Shown: one piece after another, positions 1 through 9,953 of the stretch | Numbering within the stretch: the first letter of the stretch is position 1 | Layout of the letters: each line of letters opens with the position of its first letter | NCBI RefSeq assembly: GCF_002280675.1 | Contig: NZ_NCEN01000001.1 | Coordinates: 271,505 to 335,504, forward strand | DNA: 64,000 bases | Origin: Novosphingobium sp. 32-60-15 | GTDB lineage: Bacteria; Pseudomonadota; Alphaproteobacteria; Sphingomonadales; Sphingomonadaceae | Direction: 5' to 3' | Position numbers and translations under genes: made by a program | Notes under the pieces: model-generated | What the model was told of the DNA's origin: nothing | Databases searched by the model: none | The model's input: the letters and a program-made list of their open reading frames with translations, nothing else

Positions 1-422
1 TGATTGTGGTAGATTTCGGCACGGCGACCACGTTCGACGTGGTTGATTTCAACGGCGCTTATAAAGGCGGCATTATCGCTCCGGGCATCAATCTGTCGCT
101 TGATGCATTGGTCAACGCCGCCGCGAAACTCCCCCGCATCGCCATTGAAGCGCCAACCCGCAACAAAAGCGTAATTGGCCGCAACACCGAGGACCAGATG
201 CACATTGGCGTGTTCTGGGGCTATGTTGCGATGATGGAAGGCCTGATCATGCGTATGCGTGCCGAAATCGGACGGCCTGCCAAAGTGGTCGCAACAGGCG
301 GCCTCGCTGTGCTATTTGGCGAACACACCAATATTTTCGACCATGTCGATACCGACCTGACGCTGGATGGCCTTGCCATTCTGGCCGAGCGGGTCGCGCT
401 CAAGCAAGGCTTTACCCAGTGA
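1..422 (+). CDS. coaX: Type III pantothenate kinase, C-terminal part (cut by window start)
   Basis: Phosphorylates pantothenate, the first step of coenzyme A synthesis, in the cytoplasm. The reading frame is open from the window edge, so the N-terminal part with the first ATP-binding segment is missing. Visible are the family's [11 protein letters not shown] segment, the GGIIAPG substrate loop and the TGGLA stretch near the C-terminus, all typical of CoaX and absent from type I or II kinases. The stop overlaps the GTG start of the RNase J gene (GTGA), so the two are probably translationally coupled. The order coaX, rnj, DUF1467 is common in alphaproteobacteria, usually downstream of the nuo operon and birA (family knowledge, not visible here). 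Confidence 0.93.
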   Translation, partial: IVVDFGTATTFDVVDFNGAYKGGIIAPGINLSLDALVNAAAKLPRIAIEAPTRNKSVIGRNTEDQMHIGVFWGYVAMMEGLIMRMRAEIGRPAKVVATGGLAVLFGEHTNIFDHVDTDLTLDGLAILAERVALKQGFTQ

Positions 423-2071
423 AATCACCCAAGGAATTGTTGTTCATCGCCCTTGGCGGGTCGGGCGAAATTGGCATGAACGTCAACCTCTATTGCTGTG
501 ACGGCAAATGGTTGATGGTTGATCTGGGCATGACCTTTGCCGATCCGCATTATCCGGGGATTGATCTGGTCTTTGCCGACCTTGAATTTATCGAAGACCG
601 GCTCGACAATCTGATTGGCGTTGTGCTCACGCATGCCCACGAAGACCACATCGGCGCAGTGCCCTATTTCGCACAAGACCTTGGCGTGCCGCTTTATGCT
701 ACACCCTTCACCGCAAAACTGGTGCATGAAAAGCTGGTTGAGGCAGGGATCGAGAAAGAGGTTGAACTCAACGTCATTGATCATCTTGACCGGTTCGAGC
801 TTGGCCCGTTCGGCATCCGCTATGTGCCGCTGGCGCACTCGATTGCCGAAGGCAACGCGCTGTTGATCGATACGCCGCATGGCAAAATCTTCCACACCGG
901 CGATTGGAAGCTGGATGATGAACCGCGCATCGGCACGCCTGCCACCGAGGAAGAACTCACCGCGATTGGCGATGAAGGTATTCTTGCGCTGGTTTGCGAT
1001 TCCACCAACGTCTTCAATCCCAAAGCGTCCGGGTCAGAAGGAGAAGTGCGGGCAGGGCTGATGGAAGCCGTCGCGGCGCAAAAGGGCCGCCGCGTTGTCG
1101 TTACCACCTTTGCGTCCAACGTGGCACGCTTGCAGACTTTGGGTGAGGTCGCGCAAGCAACCGGAAGGCAGCTTTGTGTGGCAGGGCGCTCGCTCGACCG
1201 GATCATCCGCGTGGCCAAATCATGCGGCTATCTCAAAGACTTGCCCGATCTTGTTCATATCGATGATGCGATGGATGTGCCGCGCGGTGAATTGCTGGTG
1301 CTGGCCACCGGCGGGCAGGGTGAGGCGCGCGCGGCGCTGGGACGCATCGCTTCGGAACAGCATCCCATCCGGCTTGAAAAGGGCGATGTCGTGTTGTTTT
1401 CCAGCCGCCAGATCCCGGGCAATGAACTGGCAATCGGCCGCATCCAGAATGCGCTGGCAGACAAGGGCATCCGCATCGTGACGGACCGCCAGTCCATGAT
1501 CCACGTTTCAGGTCATCCCGGACGTCCTGAACTTGTGGCGCTATACGATTGGATTCGGCCGGAAATATTGGTGCCGGTGCATGGCGAAATCCGCCATATG
1601 GCCGAACAGGCGCAATTGGGGCTGGACGAAGGTATTCCCAAGGCCATCGTCCAGAAAAACGGCGATCTGATCCGGCTTGCGCCTGATGGCCCTAAAAAGC
1701 TGTCCGAGGAACGCGCTGGAAGGCTTATCCTTGATGGCGACATCATCGCGCCCGCCAACGGCGAGGCGATCATCGCGCGCCGCAAGATTGCCGAAAACGG
1801 CTTGATCAGCGTGGCTTTGGCCGTGCGGAGCGACGGGTTGCTGGTTTCCGACGTCGATATCGGCTCGATGGGCATTCCGCTTGACGAGGATATGGAAGCG
1901 TTTGTCGCCGATGCCAAAGTTGAAGCGGCAGAGGCAATTAGCAAGCTCCGTGGTGATCGCAAGCGTGACCGCGTCGCCGTGGCTGAAGCTGTGCGGCTTG
2001 CCGTGCGCCGCTGTGGCCAGCGCTGGTCGGGCAAGAAGCCTGTTGTCCAAGTGCTGTTGCGGGAAGGCTGA
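419..2071 (+). CDS. rnj: Ribonuclease J
   Basis: Metallo-beta-lactamase/beta-CASP ribonuclease with 5'-3' exonuclease and endonuclease activity, used in mRNA decay and rRNA maturation. The 550 residues match the family. The zinc-binding motif THAHEDHIG lies at about residues 71-79, the further metal Asp in GDWKLD at about 162-167, and the beta-CASP segment with the conserved [11 protein letters not shown] stretch is intact. The start is GTG, overlapping the coaX stop by four bases. It sits in an apparent operon with coaX and the DUF1467 gene, which starts six bases after its stop. Assignment to RNase J rather than RNase Z or another MBL protein rests on length and the beta-CASP motifs. Confidence 0.93.
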   Translation: MKSPKELLFIALGGSGEIGMNVNLYCCDGKWLMVDLGMTFADPHYPGIDLVFADLEFIEDRLDNLIGVVLTHAHEDHIGAVPYFAQDLGVPLYATPFTAKLVHEKLVEAGIEKEVELNVIDHLDRFELGPFGIRYVPLAHSIAEGNALLIDTPHGKIFHTGDWKLDDEPRIGTPATEEELTAIGDEGILALVCDSTNVFNPKASGSEGEVRAGLMEAVAAQKGRRVVVTTFASNVARLQTLGEVAQATGRQLCVAGRSLDRIIRVAKSCGYLKDLPDLVHIDDAMDVPRGELLVLATGGQGEARAALGRIASEQHPIRLEKGDVVLFSSRQIPGNELAIGRIQNALADKGIRIVTDRQSMIHVSGHPGRPELVALYDWIRPEILVPVHGEIRHMAEQAQLGLDEGIPKAIVQKNGDLIRLAPDGPKKLSEERAGRLILDGDIIAPANGEAIIARRKIAENGLISVALAVRSDGLLVSDVDIGSMGIPLDEDMEAFVADAKVEAAEAISKLRGDRKRDRVAVAEAVRLAVRRCGQRWSGKKPVVQVLLREG

Positions 2072-2076
2072 CGGGG

Positions 2077-2349
2077 ATGAAGTGGACGTCAATCCTTGCG
2101 ATCTATGGCCTGTTCTGGGTCATGGCGGGCTTCATCGTCTTGCCGTTCGGCGTGCGCACCAGTGACGAGTTGGGCACTGCAAAAGTCGAAGGTCAGGCTG
2201 ACAGCGCACCGGCCAATTTCTCTGCACGCAAGCTTGTCGTCCGCACAACGATCCTGTCGGCGGTCATGTTCGCATTCTTCTATGCCAACTATTTCAACGA
2301 ATGGATCACTGTCGCGGATCTCGATCTGACCACTTACATCGGTCACTGA
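2077..2349 (+). CDS. DUF1467 family membrane protein
   Basis: Small 90-residue protein with two predicted membrane helices, about residues 5-24 and 53-73, joined by a polar loop carrying the segment VLPFGVRTSDE. This pattern fits the DUF1467 family of alphaproteobacterial inner-membrane proteins, whose function is unknown. It starts five bases after the rnj stop and is followed after 15 bases by the mannosyltransferase-like gene, so it is probably co-transcribed with coaX and rnj. No catalytic motif is visible, and no function beyond membrane location should be assumed. Confidence 0.8.
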   Translation: MKWTSILAIYGLFWVMAGFIVLPFGVRTSDELGTAKVEGQADSAPANFSARKLVVRTTILSAVMFAFFYANYFNEWITVADLDLTTYIGH

Positions 2350-2364
2350 CAGGCGCGCGGGGGG

Positions 2365-3843
2365 GTGCGCCAATGGTTCCGACGCTCAGGATTCGATCCT
2401 GCTCTGCTTGCGTTATTGGCGCTGGCATTAGCGGTACGCGCACCCATCGCCTTGCTAACCGTCTATCACCACGCCGATGAGGTGTGGCAATATGTCGAAC
2501 CTGCTTACGGCTTGGTCACTGGAGACTGGATCAGGACGTGGGACATCCGGCTCGGTATTCGCAGCTGGTTGATCCCGCTGATCCTGTTGCCGTCTGTCTG
2601 GTCCGGCCATCTGGTTGACCCTGCGGGCGAATTGCACCTGATACTGCCGCGCCTGGCGATGGCAGTCGCCTCGCTTGGCTCGGTCTGGGCAGGGTGGGCG
2701 CTGGGGCTGAGGATCAGCCGGAGCCATGCAATCGTCGCAGGCTTTGTCGCCGCCGTCTGGATCGACTTTGCCTATTTCGCCCCGCGCACATCCAGCGATA
2801 CTTTGTCAGTGCTGGCGGTTCTGCCGGGTTTGGCGCTGCTGTATCGCTTTCGTGACACGGGACTTGCGCGGTTGGCCTGGGGGGCGGGGTTTCTCCTCGG
2901 CCTCGGTTTCATTGCGCGGTTTCCGTCGGGGCCGGCCTTGGCTATACCGTTCCTGTGGGCAGGACGGGGCGATTTCCGCAAGGCTTGGCCAGCGCTGTTG
3001 GGCGGCGCATCGTTGGCGGTGCTCTGCGATGTTCTGGCCAATGCCGTGATGGGGCAAGCGCCGCTGCTGTGGATCATGCGCAATGTCTTTGCCAATGTGG
3101 TGGAGAACCGCAGCCACGCTTACGGTATTGAAACGCCTGATTGGTATCTTCGTGTGCTGGCATGGCAATGGCAGTTCATCGCTATCATATTGATTCCATG
3201 TGTATATCTTGGTGCAAAGCGGTATCCGATGTTGGTGATTTCCGCCTTGGCGGTGATCGCGGTACATTCGGCAATCGGGCACAAAGAGTACCGCTTCATC
3301 CTGCTCGGCGTCTCTTTGCTGGTGCTTGTCGCGGCGATCGGCTCGGTCGATTTGTTGAATTGGTGGGTTACGCGCCGCGCATGTGTTTCATCAACTAAAG
3401 CACAGGCAGCCATCATGGCGCTCTGGCTTGCAGCATCAGTGCAAGTCGCAGCGACAGAGCCGTTCCGCATCAACTGGACAGTAGGCAAAGCGCCGTTGCG
3501 GGCGTTCCAGACGGTGCGCAATCAACCCGGACTATGCGGTTTGGCGACTTACCGGATCCGCGATGTGCCGTTCGTTTCACGCGCGATGCTGAACCGCGAT
3601 GTGCCGGTGATGCTGATCAATTCGCAAGCGGCGATGAATGTCACGACCCGGCGCTACAACGTGGTGATCACACCGGCGGAGCATATGTCCGAACTGCCCA
3701 ACGACTTTCGCTTCAAAGGCTGCATGACGCCCGAAAAGCCGCTGTTCGAAGAGCATTATTGCGTGATGGCGCGGCCAGGGCCATGTAGTGAAGGCCCCGG
3801 CATCCTTGATTATAACATCGCGCTTAAACGGATGGACCGTTAA
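2365..3843 (+). CDS. GT22-like mannosyltransferase, polytopic membrane protein
   Basis: A 492-residue protein with many hydrophobic helices, resembling the Alg9/PIG-B group of polyprenyl-phosphate-dependent glycosyltransferases (GT22). The main evidence is HADEVWQ at residues 36-42 in the first external loop, matching the family's HPDEYxQ acidic catalytic motif, followed by YVEPAYGLV and a Trp/Arg-containing loop. Another family signature, GHKEYRFI, occurs in the middle. The start is GTG at 2365. In bacteria such proteins probably add a sugar to a cell-surface lipid or glycan; the donor and acceptor here are unknown. The stop overlaps the convergent phoB stop by four bases. It might belong to a neighbouring GT39 or GT83-like family, but the D-E motif favours GT22. 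Confidence 0.72.
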   Translation: MRQWFRRSGFDPALLALLALALAVRAPIALLTVYHHADEVWQYVEPAYGLVTGDWIRTWDIRLGIRSWLIPLILLPSVWSGHLVDPAGELHLILPRLAMAVASLGSVWAGWALGLRISRSHAIVAGFVAAVWIDFAYFAPRTSSDTLSVLAVLPGLALLYRFRDTGLARLAWGAGFLLGLGFIARFPSGPALAIPFLWAGRGDFRKAWPALLGGASLAVLCDVLANAVMGQAPLLWIMRNVFANVVENRSHAYGIETPDWYLRVLAWQWQFIAIILIPCVYLGAKRYPMLVISALAVIAVHSAIGHKEYRFILLGVSLLVLVAAIGSVDLLNWWVTRRACVSSTKAQAAIMALWLAASVQVAATEPFRINWTVGKAPLRAFQTVRNQPGLCGLATYRIRDVPFVSRAMLNRDVPVMLINSQAAMNVTTRRYNVVITPAEHMSELPNDFRFKGCMTPEKPLFEEHYCVMARPGPCSEGPGILDYNIALKRMDR

Positions 3844-4529
3844 ACGCCTTCAAGCGCATACCCGGCAGAGCGGACGGTCCGCACCGGATCAGGAACGCCA
3901 GGGATTGCAACGGCTTGGCGCAGACGACGGATGTGAACATCGACCGTACGCAGTTCAATGTCGCTGCCGCTGCCCCATACGGCATCAAGCAATTGCCCGC
4001 GCGAAAACACGCGGCCCGGATGCTCCATGAAGTGGCGCAGCAGGCGGAATTCAGTAGGTCCGACTTTCATCGGCGTACCCCGGCGCATCACGCGGTGTGC
4101 GGTGGGATCGAGTGCGAGATCACCAACCGTGATCGTCTCCCCCGCCAGAGCGGGGCGCACACGCCGTAGAACCGCGCCAACACGGGCAATCAGTTCACGT
4201 GGAGAGAACGGCTTCGTCACATAATCGTCTGCGCCGATTTCAAGCCCGCGAATACGGTCGTCTTCATCAGACCGCGCGGTAAGCATGATGATGGGGACGT
4301 GCGCGGTTTCCTTGTTGCGGCGCAGGCGGCGGCACACTTCGATGCCGCTGGTGCCGCCGATCATCCAATCAAGCAGCACAAGGTCAGGCGCTTCTTCGGC
4401 AGCCAGAAGCAATGCTTCATCACCGTCATCTGTGGTGCGAACGTCATAGCCCTCACCACGAAAGCGGTATTCAACCAATTCGGCAAGTGCCGTATCGTCT
4501 TCAACTAGAAGTAGTTTCGGAGCAGGCAC
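3840..4529 (-). CDS. phoB: Phosphate regulon response regulator PhoB
   Basis: OmpR-family transcription factor that binds PHO boxes once phosphorylated by PhoR. The receiver domain shows the acidic pair in LLLVEDD, the phospho-acceptor Asp in LVLLDWM (about residue 54) and the conserved Lys in VTKPFSPREL; the C-terminal half is a winged helix with DVHIRRLRQ. I place the start at the GTG at 4529 because a strong GGAGGT lies five to six bases before it. The ATG at 4541 overlaps that Shine-Dalgarno sequence and would add four unconserved residues. It is the last gene of the run phoR-pstSCAB-phoU-phoB. An 86-bp gap before phoU could hold its own promoter; only loose TGTC motifs are seen there. 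Confidence 0.93.
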   Translation of the reverse strand: MPAPKLLLVEDDTALAELVEYRFRGEGYDVRTTDDGDEALLLAAEEAPDLVLLDWMIGGTSGIEVCRRLRRNKETAHVPIIMLTARSDEDDRIRGLEIGADDYVTKPFSPRELIARVGAVLRRVRPALAGETITVGDLALDPTAHRVMRRGTPMKVGPTEFRLLRHFMEHPGRVFSRGQLLDAVWGSGSDIELRTVDVHIRRLRQAVAIPGVPDPVRTVRSAGYALEGV

Positions 4530-4627
4530 GCAAACCTCCATGACAGTCAGTTTGCTGAAGCACGACAGATGTTACCCCAGTATGACAAAACACTCGCATG
4601 TTATTTCGGGCAAGTCAGCGCATGCCA

Positions 4628-5311
4628 TCAAGCTGGCGGGATGACTTCCTCACGCTCGGGCAGCTTTGCCCCGGTTGCCGCGTAATAGACCATTTCCGCG
4701 ATGTTCGTGGCGTGATCGCCGATCCGTTCAATGTTGCGTGCAACAAACAGAAGCTGTGCAGCCGTGCTGATCGTGGCGGGGTCTTCGACCATGAACGAAA
4801 TCAGATTCCGGAAGATCGAATCGTAGAACGCATCGACTTTGGCGTCGCGTTGAACGATCTCGGTTGCGGCAATAGGATCGCGCGCAGCAAAGGCGGTCAA
4901 CACGTCATGAACCATCTCGGCGGCGAGTTCATTCATCGCGGGGATCAGCGTCAGCGGCTCAAACCGGCGGCGGCCTTCGATAATGCCGACGCGCTTGGCG
5001 ATATTCTTGGCATAATCACCGATGCGTTCGATGACGCCGGCGATTTTAAGCGCGGCGACAACTTCACGCAGGTCGTCTGCCATAGGCGCGCGCAATGCAA
5101 GCACGCGGATGGCCAGTTTGTCGACCTCTGCTTCAAGCTGATCAATCCGCTTGTCGCGGGCGATTACGCCTGCGGCCATCTCATGGTCCGCCCGGATGAG
5201 AGCATCCATGGCCTCGGACACGGAAAGCTCGGCCAGGCCGCCCATCTCTGCAACAAGGCCGCGCAGCCGGGTGATGTCGTCGTCGAAAGCCTTGACGGTA
5301 TGTTCAGCCAC
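4628..5311 (-). CDS. phoU: Phosphate transport regulator PhoU
   Basis: Cytoplasmic peripheral protein that links the Pst transporter to PhoR and keeps the regulon off when phosphate is plentiful. The 227-residue all-helical sequence has the two PhoU repeats, each with the metal-binding E/D-rich signature (RIGDYAKNIAKRV and RIGDHATNIAEMV). The GTG start at 5311 is preceded by AAGGA at seven bases. It follows pstB by 23 bases, as in many proteobacteria, and is expected to be co-transcribed with the transporter. Length and motifs are standard, and nothing appears damaged. Confidence 0.95.
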   Translation of the reverse strand: MAEHTVKAFDDDITRLRGLVAEMGGLAELSVSEAMDALIRADHEMAAGVIARDKRIDQLEAEVDKLAIRVLALRAPMADDLREVVAALKIAGVIERIGDYAKNIAKRVGIIEGRRRFEPLTLIPAMNELAAEMVHDVLTAFAARDPIAATEIVQRDAKVDAFYDSIFRNLISFMVEDPATISTAAQLLFVARNIERIGDHATNIAEMVYYAATGAKLPEREEVIPPA

Positions 5312-5334
5312 GTTTCAATCCTTGTCCCAGTCGC

Positions 5335-6162
5335 TCAACCATAGCGTCCAGTGATGTAATCCTTGGTACGTTCTTCGCGCGGATTGGTGAATATATCGGA
5401 AGTTTTGCCGTATTCGACGACTTTTCCGAGGTGGAAAAATGCCGTTCTTTGCGACACGCGCGCGGCTTGCTGCATCGAGTGGGTGACGATGACGATGGCG
5501 TAGCGCCCGCGCAATTCGTCGATCAGTTCTTCGATGCGTGCAGTAGCGATGGGATCAAGTGCCGAGCAAGGTTCGTCCATCAAGATCACTTCTGGATCGA
5601 CCGCAATGGCGCGTGCGATGCACAAGCGTTGCTGCTGGCCGCCCGAGAGTGCGGTGCCGCTGTCGTTCAGGCGGTCCTTTACTTCGTCCCACAGACCCGC
5701 ACGGCGCAGAGACTGCTCGACGATTTCGTCAAGTTCCGCCTTCGAGCCGGTGATGCCGTGAATCCGAGGGCCGTAAGCGATGTTTTCATAGATCGACTTG
5801 GGGAACGGGTTCGGCTTCTGGAATACCATGCCAACGCGGGCGCGCAGTTGCACCACGTCCATTCCGGAACGATAAATATCATCGCCATCGAGCATGATCT
5901 CACCCTCAACGCGGGCGTTGGCGATGGTGTCGTTCATGCGGTTGAGTGAGCGCAGGAATGTCGATTTGCCGCAGCCCGATGGGCCGATGAAAGCGGTGAC
6001 GTAACGCTGGGGGATTTCGATGGAGACATCATCGATGGCGCGCTTATCACCATAGAACACCGAAACGTTCTTTGCGCTCATTTTCAAGGGCGCGTCGAAG
6101 TAGGGCGTGTCATCCGCCTTTACTTGAGTGTGAACCACGGCCGGGGTCGCTTCAGTGTTCAT
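5335..6162 (-). CDS. pstB: Phosphate ABC transporter ATP-binding protein PstB
   Basis: ATPase that powers high-affinity phosphate import. Walker [10 protein letters not shown] is at residues 60-68, the ABC signature LSGGQQQR at 172-179, Walker B VILMDEP at about 192-198 and the switch His in [11 protein letters not shown]. The PstB-specific segment [13 protein letters not shown] is present, which separates it from other ABC ATPases. A 25-residue N-terminal extension precedes the core. One base separates its start from the pstA stop, so translation is probably coupled. 275 residues is normal for the family. Confidence 0.97.
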   Translation of the reverse strand: MNTEATPAVVHTQVKADDTPYFDAPLKMSAKNVSVFYGDKRAIDDVSIEIPQRYVTAFIGPSGCGKSTFLRSLNRMNDTIANARVEGEIMLDGDDIYRSGMDVVQLRARVGMVFQKPNPFPKSIYENIAYGPRIHGITGSKAELDEIVEQSLRRAGLWDEVKDRLNDSGTALSGGQQQRLCIARAIAVDPEVILMDEPCSALDPIATARIEELIDELRGRYAIVIVTHSMQQAARVSQRTAFFHLGKVVEYGKTSDIFTNPREERTKDYITGRYG

Positions 6163-6163
6163 T

Positions 6164-7450
6164 TTACCACCGTTTTTCGAAGCGGTTGCGCAAGTAAATG
6201 GCGAGACCGTTCATCAGGAGCAGGAAGACAAGCAATACGACAATTGCAGCGCTGGTGCGCTCGACAAAGCCGCGGTCGATTTCATCGGACCAAAGGAAGA
6301 TTTGTACTGGCAAGACGCTCGATGGCGAAGTGAAGCCGGATGGCGCCGTGGCGACGAACGCGCGCATGCCAATCATCAAGAGCGGAGCGGTTTCACCCAG
6401 TGCGCGGGCCATGCCGATGATCGTTCCAGTAAGGATGCCGGGCAGGGCGAGCGGAAGGACGTGATTGAACACGACCTGCACCTTGCTTGCACCGATTGCC
6501 AGCGCCGCATCACGGATCGACGGAGGCACAGCCTTGATGGCGTTGCGGCCCGAGATTACGATAACCGGCATGGTCATCAAAGCCAGCGTCATCCCGCCGA
6601 TCAGCGGGGCTGAGCGCAAGTTCGGGAAGATCACGAGGAACACCGCAAGGCCGAGCAGGCCGAAGATGATCGAAGGAACCGCCGCCAGATTGTTGATCGA
6701 TATTTCGATGATTTCGGTCCAGCGATTCTTGGGCGCATACTCCTCAAGATAGAGCGCGGACAAAACGCCGACCGGGAAGGCGAGGATCAGCGTGACAAAC
6801 ATCGTCAGCATCGACCCTTTCAGCGCCCCCCATATGCCCACCGATTGGGGGCTGGTGGCATCTGAGCGGCTGAGGAAGCCCTTATCAAAAGCGCGAACCA
6901 GCTTTCCTTCGGCGACGAGTTTGCGCGCGACTTCCTGCATAACAGGATCACGTACACCGCGCTGGGCCGAAGCCAAAGCATCGCTGGCGGGAAGGGAAAC
7001 CTTGATGGTGCCGCCAAGTTTGGACGGGTCTGCAATCAGCGTCTCGGCGACTTCGCGCCATGCACCGTCGGCCAACATGTTGCCTGCATCAGCTCCGAAG
7101 GCTGAAATCGCAGCGTTTTCGACGACTTTGGGCAGGCCGACCAGTTCTAGGCCGCCAAGTGGATCGGGTTGGGTCAGTCGCTCGGCATCGATCTGCATGG
7201 CGCCTGCCAAGGGTATGTCGAACCGGATTTCGCTTCGCTGAAAACCGCCAATACCGGCAGATGTCATGTTGATCAGCAAGAGCAACAGCATCAACCCCGA
7301 GAAAGCAACGGCGACAAAGCCGAGCAAACGGAAGTTGCGATCAGCTGCTTTGCGGCGCGCAAGGCCGCGGTTCATCATGGCGATCCTGCGGGCCTGCACA
7401 GCGGCAGAATCTGTTTGGGGAGCGGCGCTCATCGACGGGGCCTCACTCAT
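6164..7450 (-). CDS. pstA: Phosphate ABC transporter permease PstA
   Basis: Inner-membrane permease subunit of the Pst transporter. The C-terminal 250 residues carry the ABC-2/BPD permease region with the EAA-type loop ([18 protein letters not shown]) that contacts PstB, followed by [14 protein letters not shown] residues. At 428 residues it is longer than E. coli PstA (about 296). The extra N-terminal part has one membrane helix and a large periplasmic loop, as in other alphaproteobacterial PstA proteins. The start overlaps the pstC stop by eight bases, which fits translational coupling. Confidence 0.94.
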   Translation of the reverse strand: MSEAPSMSAAPQTDSAAVQARRIAMMNRGLARRKAADRNFRLLGFVAVAFSGLMLLLLLINMTSAGIGGFQRSEIRFDIPLAGAMQIDAERLTQPDPLGGLELVGLPKVVENAAISAFGADAGNMLADGAWREVAETLIADPSKLGGTIKVSLPASDALASAQRGVRDPVMQEVARKLVAEGKLVRAFDKGFLSRSDATSPQSVGIWGALKGSMLTMFVTLILAFPVGVLSALYLEEYAPKNRWTEIIEISINNLAAVPSIIFGLLGLAVFLVIFPNLRSAPLIGGMTLALMTMPVIVISGRNAIKAVPPSIRDAALAIGASKVQVVFNHVLPLALPGILTGTIIGMARALGETAPLLMIGMRAFVATAPSGFTSPSSVLPVQIFLWSDEIDRGFVERTSAAIVVLLVFLLLMNGLAIYLRNRFEKRW

Positions 7451-8825
7451 ATGCTTCTCGGTAGCGTTTGACCACGCGCAGGGCGATGAAGTTCAAGGCT
7501 AGTGTGACGAGGAAAAGGACCATGCCCAGTGCGAATGCGGACAGCGTTGCGGGATGATCAAAGCTGCCTTCGCCGGTTAACATGGCCACAATCTGAAAGG
7601 TGACCGTGGTCATGCTTTCAAACGGGTTGGCGGTAAGGTTGGCTGAGGCGCCTGCGGCCATGACGACGATCATCGTCTCGCCAATCGCACGGCTGATGGC
7701 CAGCATCACGCCTGCAACAATGCCGGGAAGGGCGGCGGGAACCAGCACTTTCCGGATAGTTTCAGCTGTCGTTGCGCCCATTGCCAAGCTGCCATCGCGC
7801 ATGGCTTGGGGCACGGCGGCGATGCTATCATCGGCCATCGACGATACGAACGGGATAATCATCACACCCATCACCAGACCGGCGGCAACCGCGCTCTCGG
7901 TAGAAGCGCTTGATATACCAATTGCCTGGGCGACATCACGCACCATCGGCGCAACGGTGAGTGCGGCGAAATAGCCATAAACGACGGTGGGGACGCCTGC
8001 GAGAATCTCAAGCAGCGGCTTCATCACCTTGCGCACACCGCTGCTAGCGTATTGCGTCAGGAAGATCGCGCTCATCAAACCGAGCGGAATGGCAACTATC
8101 ATGGCGATGATCGCGCCGATGTAGATCGTGCCCCAGAACAAAGGGATCGCGCCGTAGTCTTTGCCATCGGGCGCGCCGCCACTCATCGGATCAGGTGACC
8201 AATGGGTGCCGAACAGGAAGTCGATTGGTGAGACCATGCCGAAGAAGCGCACGGTTTCGAAGACCAGGCTGGCGATGATGCCGATCGTGGTCAACACGGC
8301 AACCAGTGATGCGATCAGCAGGGCGGCCATGACAGCGCGTTCAACGCGGGTGCGGGCGGTGAAATTTGGCTTGAGCCGGGTGAACGCGAATGCGCCGCCG
8401 GCAAAGGCGACGATCAGCGTCACAACCAAGCCAATGGAATCGTAGAAGTTTATCGCGGTGCGGAATGGTTCAACCAGCGCCTGAGCATCTTCGTTGAACA
8501 CGCCGAATGCGCGGCCTTCAGCGACTGCACGCGCTTCGGCAAGAAGCGTCTGGCGTTCAAATCCGAAGGTTGGCAGCAGCGATGCGGCAGGGTCGGCCAG
8601 GACATGTGCGGTGATCAGCATCGGGCCGATCACGTTCCACAGGCCCGCAAACAGCACAGCCGGTACAGCCACCCAAAGAGCGACATACCAGCCATGGAAA
8701 TTGGGCAGCGAATGAAGGCGGACCCCCGGCGCGGAACGCCGGAAGGCCCATGCGCGGGACCGCGCCGCCAGCCAACCAAAAAGGCCCAGCCCGAAGGCTA
8801 GTAATAACAGGATGGCAGACGACAT
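7443..8825 (-). CDS. pstC: Phosphate ABC transporter permease PstC
   Basis: Second permease subunit for phosphate import. The permease domain in the C-terminal half holds the EAA loop (DGSLAMGATTAETIRKVL) and the conserved ISRAIGETMIVVMAAG stretch. The first 150 residues contain additional membrane helices and a periplasmic part; at 460 residues it is of the long alphaproteobacterial type rather than the about 320-residue enterobacterial type. It follows pstS by 16 bases and overlaps pstA by eight bases. Confidence 0.94.
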   Translation of the reverse strand: MSSAILLLLAFGLGLFGWLAARSRAWAFRRSAPGVRLHSLPNFHGWYVALWVAVPAVLFAGLWNVIGPMLITAHVLADPAASLLPTFGFERQTLLAEARAVAEGRAFGVFNEDAQALVEPFRTAINFYDSIGLVVTLIVAFAGGAFAFTRLKPNFTARTRVERAVMAALLIASLVAVLTTIGIIASLVFETVRFFGMVSPIDFLFGTHWSPDPMSGGAPDGKDYGAIPLFWGTIYIGAIIAMIVAIPLGLMSAIFLTQYASSGVRKVMKPLLEILAGVPTVVYGYFAALTVAPMVRDVAQAIGISSASTESAVAAGLVMGVMIIPFVSSMADDSIAAVPQAMRDGSLAMGATTAETIRKVLVPAALPGIVAGVMLAISRAIGETMIVVMAAGASANLTANPFESMTTVTFQIVAMLTGEGSFDHPATLSAFALGMVLFLVTLALNFIALRVVKRYREAYE

Positions 8826-8841
8826 GAGCCCCGGAATTCCC

Positions 8842-9888
8842 TTACTTCAACTGCGAACCGTCAAGAACCGGAAGGTCGTTAACAGTCTTGGCGCTGGCGG
8901 CAAGCACATCATCAGGTGCAATCACCATTCCGAGCTTTGCAAGCGTGCCATCCTTGCCCCAAAGCTTTGACCATTCCGTGACAAATGATTGAAGTCCCGG
9001 AATTGCTTTGAGATGGGCCTTTTTCACATAAATGTAGAGCGGGCGCGCGCCGGGATAGCTGAAATCCGAGATCGATGCGTACGTTGGCGTGACGCCGGAC
9101 ATCGTCAGACCTTTGATTCGGCCGGAATTTTCTTCGAGATATGAAAAGCCGAAGATGCCGATGGCCTTGGGATTGGCCTCGATTTTCTGGACGATCAGGT
9201 TGTCATTTTCGCCTGCGTCAACATAGGCACCGTCATCACGAACTTCGGTGCAGATCTTTTCGTGCGAATCTTTGTTGCTGTCCTTGAGCGCCTTCATTTC
9301 GGCGTTTTCGTCGCAGCCTTTGGCGAGGATCAGTTCCTTGAGCGCGTCGCGCGTGCCCGAAGTTGACGGTGGGCCGTAAACAAGGATGGGAAGGGCAGGC
9401 AGCGCTGGATTGACGTCTTGCCATGTCTTGGCCGTCTGAGGTTTGCCATAAGGATTCTTGGCCAGTGCCTTGTAAACGTCCTCGGGCGTAAGCGCGATGC
9501 CCGGGCCGTTTTCGGCTTCGGCAAAGGCGACGCCATCAAGACCGACTTGAATTTCAACGATTTCTTTGACGCCATTTTTTTGGCAGTCATCGAATTCGGA
9601 TTTCTTCATCCGGCGTGAGGCATTTTCAATGTCGGGCGATTGTGCGCCAACGCCTGCGCAAAACAGCTTCATTCCAGCGCCGGTGCCGGTCGATTCGATG
9701 ATTGGCGATTTGAGCGTCGCGTCAGATTTGGCAAGCGATTCGGCAACGGCTTTGGCGAAAGGATAGACCGTCGACGAGCCAACGGCGCGGACCTGATCAC
9801 GTGTACCGCCATCTTGCGATCCGCACCCTGCGAGCGAAAGTGCACCAAGCGCGGCGGCGGAGAGCGAAATGTTACGAATCATCGACAT
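8842..9888 (-). CDS. pstS: Phosphate-binding lipoprotein PstS
   Basis: Periplasmic receptor that captures phosphate and delivers it to PstCA. The N-terminus is a lipoprotein signal with lipobox LAGC ending at Cys22, so the mature protein is probably membrane-anchored. Phosphate-binding segments are visible: GSSTVYPF after the signal, ESTGTGAG, and YGPPSTSGTRDALKE. 348 residues is normal for the PstS-2 type. It is the first gene of the pst run; the PHO box lies 48-65 bases upstream of its ATG and overlaps the 3' end of phoR, so its promoter must lie in the short phoR-pstS gap. Confidence 0.95.
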   Translation of the reverse strand: MSMIRNISLSAAALGALSLAGCGSQDGGTRDQVRAVGSSTVYPFAKAVAESLAKSDATLKSPIIESTGTGAGMKLFCAGVGAQSPDIENASRRMKKSEFDDCQKNGVKEIVEIQVGLDGVAFAEAENGPGIALTPEDVYKALAKNPYGKPQTAKTWQDVNPALPALPILVYGPPSTSGTRDALKELILAKGCDENAEMKALKDSNKDSHEKICTEVRDDGAYVDAGENDNLIVQKIEANPKAIGIFGFSYLEENSGRIKGLTMSGVTPTYASISDFSYPGARPLYIYVKKAHLKAIPGLQSFVTEWSKLWGKDGTLAKLGMVIAPDDVLAASAKTVNDLPVLDGSQLK

Positions 9889-9935
9889 GGTTTAGACCCT
9901 ATCCCTATTGGCTTGGCGGCCAATGCGACGGTAGC

Positions 9936-9953
9936 GTGACAGCTTTATGACAG
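9936..9953 (-). promoter_or_regulatory. PHO box (PhoB operator) of the pst operon
   Basis: On the minus strand the sequence reads CTGTCATAAAGCTGTCAC, two CTGTCA units 11 bases apart, which is the known PhoB operator layout. It overlaps the last codons and the stop of phoR (CTG TCA TAA) and lies 48-65 bases before the pstS start. PhoB bound here would activate pstSCAB-phoU independently of read-through from phoR. Confidence 0.8.

Noticed and set aside
4530..4627. PHO box upstream of phoB
   Set aside because: TGTCATAC and TGTCGTG occur, but spaced about 20 bases, not the 11-base repeat of a PHO box.
4598..5344. 248-residue plus-strand frame over phoU
   Set aside because: Fully antisense to phoU, which has clear motifs; no ribosome site or family match. 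GC-driven shadow.
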